Part shown: in pieces, positions 1-5,862 of the stretch
Position numbering within the stretch: the stretch's first letter is position 1
Layout: each line of letters begins with the position of its first letter
NCBI GenBank assembly: GCA_900764415.1
Contig: CAAFOA010000299.1
Coordinates: 1 to 6,334 of the forward strand
Direction: 5' to 3'
DNA length: 6,334 nucleotides
Source of the DNA: an uncultured Collinsella sp.
Lineage (GTDB): Bacteria; Actinomycetota; Coriobacteriia; Coriobacteriales; Coriobacteriaceae
The notes under the pieces: model-generated
What the model was told of the DNA's origin: nothing
The model's input: the letters and a program-made list of their open reading frames with translations, nothing else
Database searches by the model: none
Made by a program: the position numbers and the translations under genes

Positions 1-63
1 GCAGAAGACGGCATACGAGATGCAGCGTAGTCTCGTGGGCTCGGAGATGTGTATAAGAGACAG
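1..63 (+). other. Untrimmed Illumina P7 / Nextera adapter (sequencing artefact)
   Basis: This stretch is synthetic. Bases 1-21 match the Illumina P7 flow-cell sequence lacking its first three bases. Bases 22-29 (GCAGCGTA) sit exactly where the 8-nt i7 index belongs; I recall this as the Nextera XT index N721. Bases 30-63 match the Nextera read-2 transposase adapter, ending in the 19-bp Tn5 mosaic end (AGATGTGTATAAGAGACAG) at 45-63. Genomic sequence begins at 64, in the middle of the glf gene. The contig therefore ends where a tagmented fragment ended and the adapter was not trimmed. It should be masked before annotation. Confidence 0.99.
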
Positions 64-388
64 CGCCCGGCCACATCTTGGCGAAGGTGTTCATGTTGAA
101 GGGCATGTTGTACATGTTGCCGTGGAAGTTGGCGACCGGCGAGTTGACGTAGTTGTTGAACTCGGCGAAGCGGTTGACGTAGTCCCAGACGTCCTTCATG
201 GAGGTGTGGAAGATGTGGGCGCCGTAGCGATGGACCTGGATGCCCTCGACGTCCTCGGTGTAGATGTTGCCGGCGATGTGGTCGCGGCGGTCGATGACCA
301 GGACCGACTTGCCGGCGCGCTTGGCGGCGTTGGCAAAGACGGCGCCCGAAAGGCCGGCACCGACGACGAGGTAATCGTACTGGGACAT
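64..388 (-). CDS. glf: UDP-galactopyranose mutase, N-terminal 108 residues (3' end lost at contig edge)
   Basis: Glf is a flavoenzyme that interconverts UDP-galactopyranose and UDP-galactofuranose in the cytoplasm, supplying galactofuranose for cell-surface glycans. The visible protein starts MSQYDYLVVGAGLSG. It shows the FAD-binding GxGxxG loop (residues 10-15), an acidic/basic end of the second beta strand (D33-R34-R35), the family segment AGNIYTE (39-45), the hallmark HRYGAHIFHT (53-62) and the PFNMNTF segment (96-102). Full-length family members are roughly 365-390 residues, so about 70% is missing. The break at 63/64 is the adapter junction, not a biological truncation. The ATG at 388-386 is supported by an AAAGGAGC ribosome binding site at 395-402. 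It lies 77 nt downstream of aroQ on the same strand; shared transcription is possible but unproven. The motif match leaves little doubt about the family. Confidence 0.95.
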
Positions 389-394
389 GGATGT

Positions 395-402
395 GCTCCT
401 TT
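395..402 (-). promoter_or_regulatory. Ribosome binding site of glf
   Basis: The minus strand reads AAAGGAGC here, with the AAGGAG core 7 nt before the ATG at 388. It fixes the glf start. No convincing -10/-35 pair was found in the 77-nt gap; a TTGACA at 411-406 is too close to the ATG to serve as this gene's -35 box. Confidence 0.8.
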
Positions 403-431
403 GTATGTCAATCGAACAGTTACTTATGTTT

Positions 432-460
432 GGGGCAAACGCCACTGCGTCATTTGTCCC
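432..460. repeat. Imperfect inverted repeat between aroQ and glf
   Basis: The left arm GGGGCAAACGC (432-442) pairs with the right arm GCG...TTTGTCCC (447-460). This gives eleven pairs around a 4-nt loop (443-446), with a 3-nt bulge at 450-452. The 435/457 position is G-U in a plus-strand RNA but C-A in a minus-strand RNA. Neither strand has a U tract directly after it, so it is not a classical intrinsic terminator, although it lies just past the aroQ stop, where the aromatic operon might end. It could be an mRNA 3'-end stabiliser, a weak terminator, or a copy of a dispersed intergenic repeat. Confidence 0.5.
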
Positions 461-465
461 ATGGA

Positions 466-903
466 TTAGTGTAGCAGATGCTCTTTCAGCAGCTCCAACG
501 CATGGGCGTAGCCCTGGAGGCCTTCGCCGGTGATGGTGGCAAAGCAGGCCAGGCGGGCGTAGCTTGCCTGGCGGAAGTCCTCGCGCGTCTCGACGGCACT
601 GATGTGAACCTCGACGGCGGGGATGGCGACGGCCTTGAGGGCGTCCAGGATCGCCACGCTCGTGTGCGTGTAAGCCGCCGGGTTGATGACAATGCCGTCG
701 ACCTTGCCGTATGCCTCCTGGATCTTGTCGACGATGCTGCCCTCGTGGTTAGACTGGAAGACCTCGACCTCGTCGAAGCCCTGTGCGGCGCCGGCCTCCT
801 TGCAAATCTGGACCAGGCGGTCGTAGTTGTCGCTGCCGTAGATGCCCGGCTCGCGAATGCCGAGCATGTTGAGGTTTGGGCCGTTGATGACGAGAGCTTT
901 CAT
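466..903 (-). CDS. aroQ: Type II 3-dehydroquinate dehydratase
   Basis: This enzyme dehydrates 3-dehydroquinate to 3-dehydroshikimate, the third step of the shikimate pathway. The 145-residue length is typical of the small type II enzyme, which forms dodecamers and is unrelated to type I AroD. Family motifs appear in order: GPNLNMLG (8-15), the active-site lid with R17 and catalytic Y22 in REPGIYG, FQSNHEG (49-55), NPAAYTHTS (74-82) with N74 and H80, and EVHIS (98-102) with catalytic H100. R107 lies in the TRED segment after it. All expected catalytic residues are present. The ATG at 903-901 has a good AAAGGAAG site (909-916) about 5 nt upstream. It is the last gene of the aromatic operon and is separated from aroEK by 101 nt containing an inverted repeat, so its level could be set partly on its own. 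The stop is TAA at 468-466. Confidence 0.97.
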   Translation of the reverse strand: MKALVINGPNLNMLGIREPGIYGSDNYDRLVQICKEAGAAQGFDEVEVFQSNHEGSIVDKIQEAYGKVDGIVINPAAYTHTSVAILDALKAVAIPAVEVHISAVETREDFRQASYARLACFATITGEGLQGYAHALELLKEHLLH

Positions 904-908
904 GGTTG

Positions 909-916
909 CTTCCTTT
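909..916 (-). promoter_or_regulatory. Ribosome binding site of aroQ
   Basis: The minus strand reads AAAGGAAG here, about 5 nt before the ATG at 903. It supports the start chosen for aroQ and shows that this gene can initiate translation independently of aroEK, which ends about 100 nt upstream. Confidence 0.75.
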
Positions 917-965
917 GTGGTTGGTTAGCGTGGCGGGGCTTGCTGTCTGCGACGTTTGCCCAGAC

Positions 966-1006
966 AAAACCTGTCAAAATTACCCTGTCCCTTTTTGGCA
1001 GGTTTT
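966..1006. repeat. 14-bp-arm inverted repeat between aroEK and aroQ (possible weak terminator or dispersed repeat)
   Basis: The arms AAAACCTGTCAAAA (966-979) and TTTTGGCAGGTTTT (993-1006) are complementary at 13 of 14 positions. The odd position is G-U in plus-strand RNA and C-A in minus-strand RNA. The 13-nt loop (980-992) contains a further CCTGTC, so an alternative shorter hairpin can form. The right arm overlaps the aroEK stop codon (TAA at 1007-1005). On the minus strand the structure ends in TTTTGTCT, so it could act as a weak terminator that lowers aroQ transcription, or as a processing site. Its symmetry also fits a REP-like dispersed element. The function is not determined by sequence alone. 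Confidence 0.55.
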
Positions 1007-2243
1007 AGAGGGTATCGAGGAGGGCTCGGGCGGTATTGGCTGCGCAGTCGCGCGAGTCGATGATGTAGTCGGCCCAGGCGCGGTAGCGCGGCATGCGCTG
1101 CTCGGCCAGCTTGTCGATGCCGTCGCGGGCGGTGATGGGACGACCCTTGTGGGCGAGCTCATCGAGCTTACGGTTGAGCATCACAATCTGACTGTTCTGG
1201 TGCAGCAGCGGGTAGTTCTCGTCTCGCGTGACGACGCCGCCGCCGGTGGAAAGCACCAGGCCGCTGCGCTTGGAGATGTCGGCCAGGGCCGCCGTCTCCT
1301 GCTCGCGGAAGGCCGGCTCGCCGCGCTCGACGATAAAGTCGGCGCAAGGCATGCCCAGACGCTCCTCGAGGGCGCGGTCCAGGTCGATGTGTTCGCGACC
1401 GGTGAGCAGGGCGATCTGCTCACCCACGCGGGTTTTGCCCGAGCCCGGCATGCCGATCAGCGCGATGTTCTGCTCGCGGTGTGACAGGCGCTCCGTCACG
1501 TCCAGGATGCGCTCGCGCGGGGTGACCTGGCCGGTATAGCGCTCGACGGCTTGCGCCGCCTGGGCCACAAGCATGAGCAAACCGCCGATGCAGGGGATGC
1601 AGCGACGCTCGGCCTCGAGCATGAGTCCCGTGCGGGCGGGGTTGTAGACGATATCGATGACGCCCTCGAGCGCGTCGAGGCCCTCGAGCGAGCAAGGCGC
1701 GTCGGGGCAGTGGGGGAACATACCGGCAGGCGTGCAGTTGACGAGCAGCGTGGCGTCGGACTGCTGTGCGATGTTGTCGTAGTTGACCTCGCTCGCGCGT
1801 CCCACAGGCACCACGATCGCGCCCACGTCGCCCAGCACCATACTTGCCGTGGTGCCGGCGCCTCCGGTGGCTCCGAGCACGAGGACCTTCTTGCCGGCAA
1901 TCTCCACACCCAGCTCCTCGACCAGGCACTGGAAACCGAAGTAATCTGTGTTGTCGCCGCGCAGACGGCCATCGGGCAGACGCGTGATGGTGTTGACGTT
2001 GCCCATGCGTTCGGCGAGCGGGCTCAGCTCGTCCAGGTAGTCCATGACGGCGCGCTTGTAGGGAATGGTCACGTTGGTGCCCTCCCACTCATCGCCGGTC
2101 ATAAAGGCCGCGAGGTCTTCGGGCTCGCGCTCAAAACGCACGTACTCAAGCCCCGCGAGCTCCTTGTAGATGGTCGGGGTGTAGCTGTGGCCCAGCACGC
2201 GGCCCAGCACGCCGTAGGGGCGGGTTGCGTCGACGTCAGTCAT
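1005..2243 (-). CDS. aroE-aroK: Bifunctional shikimate dehydrogenase / shikimate kinase fusion
   Basis: One 412-residue protein carries two consecutive pathway steps. Residues 1 to about 250 are an AroE domain that reduces 3-dehydroshikimate to shikimate with NADPH. It shows the shikimate-binding GHSYTP loop (18-23), NVTIPYK with catalytic K63, GNVNTI (81-86), DNTDYFGF with catalytic D100, a nucleotide loop GATGGAG (124-130), and a C-terminal DIVYNP (197-202) and MLVAQAAQA (224-232) with substrate-binding Q228. After a short linker, residues 258-412 are an AroK domain that phosphorylates shikimate with ATP. It has Walker A GMPGSGKT (264-271), DLD (287-289), FREQE with R313, the shikimate-binding GGG (334-336), lid R368 and R386. 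Both halves look catalytically complete, and no separate aroK is present. The GATGGAG loop departs slightly from the usual GAGGAxxA. The ATG touches the pheA stop (TAGATG) and is served by GGAGGT inside pheA, so translation is probably coupled. Confidence 0.95.
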   Translation of the reverse strand: MTDVDATRPYGVLGRVLGHSYTPTIYKELAGLEYVRFEREPEDLAAFMTGDEWEGTNVTIPYKRAVMDYLDELSPLAERMGNVNTITRLPDGRLRGDNTDYFGFQCLVEELGVEIAGKKVLVLGATGGAGTTASMVLGDVGAIVVPVGRASEVNYDNIAQQSDATLLVNCTPAGMFPHCPDAPCSLEGLDALEGVIDIVYNPARTGLMLEAERRCIPCIGGLLMLVAQAAQAVERYTGQVTPRERILDVTERLSHREQNIALIGMPGSGKTRVGEQIALLTGREHIDLDRALEERLGMPCADFIVERGEPAFREQETAALADISKRSGLVLSTGGGVVTRDENYPLLHQNSQIVMLNRKLDELAHKGRPITARDGIDKLAEQRMPRYRAWADYIIDSRDCAANTARALLDTL

Positions 2244-3389
2244 CTAGAGCACCTCCGTGTAGCTGCCAAAGTAGGTGAAGCTCTCGCATACGTCATCGAT
2301 GGAATCGAGTAGGTCGTCGAGCGCCTTGCTGCCAAAGGGGCAGTCCAGATCGAAGTAGAACATAAACTCAAAGTCGCGACCGGGGATGGGGCGGCTCTCG
2401 AGCTTGATGAGGTTGATGTTGAGTGCGTAGAAGCGCTCGAGCACGCGATAAAGCGCGCCTGGCTCATTGGCCGTGGTGATCATGAGCGAGGTACGGTTGG
2501 CGCCGGGGTAGACGCGCGGCTCGCGGCTGATGACGACGAAGCGCGTGTAGTTGTTGTCCGAGTCCTGAATGTTGGGCTCCAGTACCTCTAGACCGTAGAG
2601 CGAGGCACAGCTGCGCGAAGCGATGGCGGCGACGTCGTTGCGTTCGGAGTTGGCGACCATCTCGGCCGACATGGCCGTGTTGAGATACTTGGTGGCGTGC
2701 AGATCGTGCGCCTCGATAAAGCCGGCGCATTGCGCGATGGCCTGACCGTGGCTGTAGACCTCACGAACGTCCTGCAGCTTGGTGCCGGGCTTGACGAGCA
2801 GGTTGTGGTCGATTTTGAGGCGCAGCGAGCGCACGATGTGGAAGTCGAACTGCGCGAGCAGGTCGTAGACCGCGTTGACCGAGCCCGCGGTGGAGTTTTC
2901 GATGGGCAGTACGCCAAACTCGCAGAAACCGTCGCGCACAGCGCGCATGACACCTTCGAAGGTCTCGAAGAACGCGATATCGGGCACGGCGAAGAGCTTG
3001 CAGGCGGCAATCTGGCTGTAGGCGCCCTCAACACCCTGGCAAGCGACGCAGGCAGTCTGGGGGAAGGGCTTGTCGAAGGCCTCGGCAGTGGCGTGGGCCT
3101 TCTGCGAGACCGTGATGCCCTTGAGTTCGTTGATATAGCGCTGCTGCTCGGCCTTGCTCATGCTCATGAGGAGGCGGAACAGCGTGATGGTCTGCGCTTC
3201 GTAGCGCTCGGGCGCGCGGCCGGCAAGGTTGTTGAGCTTGGAGCGCTCGCGGGCGGGGTCGAAGACGGCCTTGCCCATCTCGATTTTTGATTTGGCGACC
3301 TCGGTGGCAATGTCCATGCGTTCGACAAAACTGTTGAGGAGCGTGGTGTCGATGCCATCGATGGTCTTGCGGATGTCAGCAAGGTCCAT
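2244..3389 (-). CDS. pheA: Chorismate mutase / prephenate dehydratase (P-protein) with ACT domain
   Basis: This bifunctional enzyme converts chorismate to prephenate and then phenylpyruvate, the committed route to phenylalanine. The 381 residues contain an AroQ-type helical chorismate mutase (about 1-90). Its R7, R24, K35, D44, R47 and E48 have the same mutual spacing as the E. coli active-site residues R11, R28, K39, D48, R51 and E52; S78 and Q82 match S84 and Q88 with a two-residue shift. A prephenate dehydratase domain follows (about 113-287) with PIENS (162-166) and catalytic T282 in NYTRF (280-284). The C-terminal ACT domain (about 300-378) keeps GAL (311-313) and ESRP (331-334), the phenylalanine-sensing motifs, so feedback inhibition is expected. 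An in-frame GTG at 3404 would add five residues but overlaps the AAAGGGG ribosome site that correctly precedes the ATG at 3389, so the ATG is preferred. The stop TAG abuts the aroEK start. Confidence 0.96.
   Translation of the reverse strand: MDLADIRKTIDGIDTTLLNSFVERMDIATEVAKSKIEMGKAVFDPARERSKLNNLAGRAPERYEAQTITLFRLLMSMSKAEQQRYINELKGITVSQKAHATAEAFDKPFPQTACVACQGVEGAYSQIAACKLFAVPDIAFFETFEGVMRAVRDGFCEFGVLPIENSTAGSVNAVYDLLAQFDFHIVRSLRLKIDHNLLVKPGTKLQDVREVYSHGQAIAQCAGFIEAHDLHATKYLNTAMSAEMVANSERNDVAAIASRSCASLYGLEVLEPNIQDSDNNYTRFVVISREPRVYPGANRTSLMITTANEPGALYRVLERFYALNINLIKLESRPIPGRDFEFMFYFDLDCPFGSKALDDLLDSIDDVCESFTYFGSYTEVL
2251..2256 (-). promoter_or_regulatory. aroEK ribosome binding site inside the end of pheA
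   Basis: GGAGGT on the minus strand lies within the last codons of pheA, 7 nt before the aroEK ATG at 2243. With the stop and start directly adjacent (TAGATG), terminating ribosomes can re-initiate. This supports translational coupling of pheA and aroEK. Confidence 0.85.
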
Positions 3390-3394
3390 AGGGA

Positions 3395-3401
3395 CCCCTT
3401 T
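3395..3401 (-). promoter_or_regulatory. pheA ribosome binding site that decides the start codon
   Basis: The minus strand reads AAAGGGG here, 5 nt before the ATG at 3389. The alternative GTG start at 3404 would place this site inside the coding sequence and has no purine-rich site of its own upstream. The ATG is therefore the likely start. Confidence 0.75.
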
Positions 3402-3415
3402 CACTGGGTGGGCGT

Positions 3416-3435
3416 GGGGGCCGGAGTTGGCCCCC
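3416..3435. promoter_or_regulatory. GC-rich hairpin in the aroC-pheA gap
   Basis: Arms GGGGGCC (3416-3422) and GGCCCCC (3429-3435) form a perfect 7-bp stem with a 6-nt loop. In the direction of transcription (minus) it starts 8 nt after the aroC stop codon and ends 14 nt before the pheA ribosome site. No U tract follows it on the minus strand, so it is not a standard terminator there; a TTTTT lies beyond it only on the plus strand (3441-3445). It may stabilise the upstream message or modulate access to the pheA start. Confidence 0.6.
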
Positions 3436-3443
3436 GGAGATTT

Positions 3444-4541
3444 TTAACGCTGGGCGGCGTCTTCTAGGAGTGCGTCCCAGATGGCCAGCGCTGCGGCTGC
3501 TTCGGCTACGGGGACGGCACGCGGGACGATGCAGGGATCGTGGCGACCGTGGACCGAGAGCTCGGCATTTTCCATGGCGTCCATGTCCACCGTCTGCTGC
3601 TCGCGGCCAATGGAGGGCGTGGGCTTTACGGCCATGCGCCACATGACGGGTGCGCCGGTCGAAATGCCTCCCAGGATGCCGCCAGCGTTGTTGGACTCGA
3701 CCTCGATCTTACCGGTCTCGGCGTCGATGCGATACGGATCGTTGTTCTCGCTGCCGCGCATGGCGGCGACGGCAAAGCCCATGCCAAACTCCACGCCCTT
3801 CACGGCGGGAATCCCAAACGCGATCTGCGCGATGCGGTTTTCGATGCCGTCGAACATGGGGTCGCCGATGCCCGCGGGCAGGCCGTAGATACCGCACTCT
3901 ACGATGCCGCCGATACTGTCGAGTTCGTCGCGTGCGGCCAGAATCTCCTCGCGCATACGACCGCCAGCTGCGGCGTCAATGCACGGCAGGTCGTTCGAAA
4001 GGATCGCCTTGCGGTCGGCCTCGCGATAGACCATGTCGTCCATGGGTAGATCGGAAATGCCGCCGATCTGCGCGACGTGCGCCATGACCTTGATGCCGCG
4101 GGCCTCGAGCGCCTGCAGCGCGATGCCGCCCGCGATGCACAGGGGCGCCGTCAGGCGGCCAGAGAAGTGTCCGCCGCCGGCGACGTCGTGCATGTTGTGG
4201 TACTTCACGCGTGCCGGGAAATCCGCATGGCCCGGGCGGGGTTTGCGGCGCAGCTCGGAGTAGTCCTTGGAGCGCGTGTTAGTGTTCTCGATAATTGCTG
4301 CGATGGGTGCGCCAGTGGTGTGCCCATCGACCACACCGGCGATGATATGCGCGGCGTCGGCCTCGCGGCGCTTGGTTGCGGTCTCGTCGCGACCGGGGGC
4401 GCGACGGTTCAAAAAGGCCTGCAGCGCATCTTGGTCAACGGCGATACCGGCAGGAATGCCGTCGAGTGAGCAGCCGATAGCAGGGGAGTGCGACTGGCCG
4501 AAAATGCTCAGATGCAAAACGTTGCCAAAGGTCGAGGACAT
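3444..4541 (-). CDS. aroC: Chorismate synthase
   Basis: Chorismate synthase removes phosphate from EPSP by a 1,4-trans elimination that needs reduced FMN, giving chorismate, the branch point for aromatic amino acids and other aromatics. The 365 residues match the usual bacterial length. Visible motifs are FGQSHSPAIG (14-23) with conserved H18, an NRRAPGR...RREAD segment (45-62), RPGHAD (102-107) with conserved H105, GGGHFSGRLTA (122-132), GVEFGMGF (249-256), the signature NNAGGILGGISTG (284-296) and HDPCIVPRAVPV (334-345). The SGRLTA form differs from the SGRETA/SARETA seen in proteobacterial enzymes. No flavin reductase domain is present, so reduced flavin must come from elsewhere in the cell. 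The ATG at 4541 is one base after the aroA stop, and its AGGAGG site lies in the aroA glutamate codons. The stop is TAA at 3446-3444. Confidence 0.98.
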   Translation of the reverse strand: MSSTFGNVLHLSIFGQSHSPAIGCSLDGIPAGIAVDQDALQAFLNRRAPGRDETATKRREADAAHIIAGVVDGHTTGAPIAAIIENTNTRSKDYSELRRKPRPGHADFPARVKYHNMHDVAGGGHFSGRLTAPLCIAGGIALQALEARGIKVMAHVAQIGGISDLPMDDMVYREADRKAILSNDLPCIDAAAGGRMREEILAARDELDSIGGIVECGIYGLPAGIGDPMFDGIENRIAQIAFGIPAVKGVEFGMGFAVAAMRGSENNDPYRIDAETGKIEVESNNAGGILGGISTGAPVMWRMAVKPTPSIGREQQTVDMDAMENAELSVHGRHDPCIVPRAVPVAEAAAALAIWDALLEDAAQR

Positions 4542-4542
4542 G

Positions 4543-5862
4543 CTATTCCTCCTCGAGCGTGACCTTGCCGCCCAGCAGGCGGTAGTGGTCGAAGAAATCG
4601 GGATAGGACTTATTGACGGCCTCGGCGCCGTGGATCACGACCTCGCCGGTGGCACGGCTTGCAGCGATGGCGGCCATCATGGCGATGCGGTGGTCGTTGT
4701 GCGAATCGACCTCGCCGCCGGTAAAGGCATCGACGCCCTTGATGATGAGGTCGTCACCGGCTATGCGCACTTGTGCGCCCAGCGCGGTGAGTTCACGGGT
4801 GGTGGTGGCCAGACGGTCGGATTCCTTGATGCGCAGGCGGGCGCAATCGCGGATGAACGTGCGGCCTTGCGCCAGCGATGCTACGGCCGAGATGACGGGC
4901 ACCAGGTCCGGAATATCGTGGGCGCTCATCTCAAAGCCGGCGAGCTTGTCGGATTGGACGGTGGCGGCGTTCGTGGAGCGAACGATGCGGGCGCCAAAGC
5001 GCGAAAGCGCGGCGAGCACGTTGCGGTCGCCCTGTGCGGAGCTCAGCGACACGCCCTCGACGGTGATGGGGTCGGAGCCGATGGCGCCGGCACACAGCCA
5101 AAAGGCGGCGTTGGACCAATCACCCTCTACGGCCACGCTGCCGGGCGTGCGGTACGAGCCGCTGCTTACGCGGAAGTTCGTGACCTCGGGCTGGCCGTCC
5201 TTGGCCGGAATACGCTCGACGTTGACCTCGACGCCGAAGGCCTTCATGGCCTGGATGGTCAGGTTGATGTAGGGGCGGCTCTCGATAAGGCCGGTTACCT
5301 GCACGCAGGAGGGCTGAGCCAGCAGCGGGGCCGCCAGCAGCAGGCCGGAGATATACTGCGAGCTCACGTTGCCCGGAAGCACAAAGGTGCCCGGGCGCAT
5401 GCGGCCGCTCGTCTTGAGCGGAAAACCGCCCAGGCCCTGCAGGTCGCAACCGGCGGCGATGATCTCGTCCGAGAGCGGGGAGAGCGGGCGGGCGCCCAGG
5501 CGGCCTTGGCCCACGAAGGTGGCCTCCGCGCCCAGCGCGCAGGCCACGGGCAACATGAAGCGCAGCGTGGAGCCGCTCTCACCGCAGTCGAGCGTGCCGC
5601 CGGCAAGGGCCTTGAGCAGGCCAAATTCAATGCTCTTCATGGTGGGGTGGACCTGGAAGCCGTCCTCGACGGTCTCGATGCGGGCGCCGAGCGCCGTGAG
5701 GCAGCGTACCGTGGCCTCGATATCGGCGCAGGTCGTGTTGCAGGTCACGTGCGTCTCGCCGTTGGCAAGCGCGGCGCAGATGATGAGGCGATGCGCCATC
5801 GACTTGGACGCGATAGCGGGAACGGTGCCCTTGAGCGGGGACGGGGTGATGCGGGCTAACAT
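4543..5862 (-). CDS. aroA: 3-phosphoshikimate 1-carboxyvinyltransferase (EPSP synthase)
   Basis: AroA transfers the enolpyruvyl group of PEP to shikimate 3-phosphate, giving EPSP. The 439-residue protein begins MLARITPSPLKG. It has SKS...HR (19-25; K20, S21, R25), GESGSTLRF (94-102), R125, the shikimate-phosphate site SSQ (167-169), SRPY (195-198), catalytic D319 in DIPDLVP, KESDR (346-350), NDHR with R392, and NKSYPDFF with K418. All core substrate residues are present. In the PEP/glyphosate loop, G97 and R101 correspond to E. coli G96 and R100, but the E. coli P101 position is F102, a pattern of some Gram-positive enzymes. The open frame runs further upstream to about 6105, but that part is a shadow of aroB. 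The ATG at 5862 matches the family N-terminus and overlaps the aroB stop by 7 nt, which argues for coupled translation. The C-terminal EEE codons double as the aroC ribosome site. Confidence 0.97.
   Translation of the reverse strand: MLARITPSPLKGTVPAIASKSMAHRLIICAALANGETHVTCNTTCADIEATVRCLTALGARIETVEDGFQVHPTMKSIEFGLLKALAGGTLDCGESGSTLRFMLPVACALGAEATFVGQGRLGARPLSPLSDEIIAAGCDLQGLGGFPLKTSGRMRPGTFVLPGNVSSQYISGLLLAAPLLAQPSCVQVTGLIESRPYINLTIQAMKAFGVEVNVERIPAKDGQPEVTNFRVSSGSYRTPGSVAVEGDWSNAAFWLCAGAIGSDPITVEGVSLSSAQGDRNVLAALSRFGARIVRSTNAATVQSDKLAGFEMSAHDIPDLVPVISAVASLAQGRTFIRDCARLRIKESDRLATTTRELTALGAQVRIAGDDLIIKGVDAFTGGEVDSHNDHRIAMMAAIAASRATGEVVIHGAEAVNKSYPDFFDHYRLLGGKVTLEEE
4548..4553 (-). promoter_or_regulatory. 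aroC ribosome binding site inside aroA
   Basis: AGGAGG on the minus strand is formed by the final glutamate codons of aroA (GAG GAG GAA, then TAG). It sits 6 nt before the aroC ATG at 4541. The aroA stop is one base from the start (TAGCATG), so aroC is likely translated by coupling to aroA. Confidence 0.88.

Noticed and set aside
64..388. glf as a naturally truncated or pseudogenised gene
   Set aside because: The break coincides exactly with the sequencing adapter junction, and the visible 108 codons are intact and well conserved.
950..980. TTGACA on the minus strand (977-972) as the -35 box of an aroQ promoter
   Set aside because: No TATAAT-like sequence occurs 15-19 nt downstream, and the hexamer is part of the inverted repeat.
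1551..2312. 253-codon plus-strand open frame antisense to aroEK
   Set aside because: It is a shadow of the fused gene, low in complexity and without domain motifs or a good ribosome site.
3390..3404. GTG start for pheA at 3404
   Set aside because: It has no ribosome site of its own and would include the AAAGGGG site that serves the ATG at 3389. The chorismate mutase domain begins at that ATG.
3416..3445. Intrinsic terminator after aroC
   Set aside because: The hairpin is followed by a T tract only on the plus strand, where no gene is present. On the transcribed minus strand no U tract follows the stem.
4267..5859. 530-codon plus-strand open frame antisense to aroA and the start of aroC
   Set aside because: It mirrors the high-GC codon pattern of real genes on the other strand. 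The protein is Ala/Gly/Asp/Val-rich with no recognisable motif, whereas aroA and aroC have full sets of family motifs.
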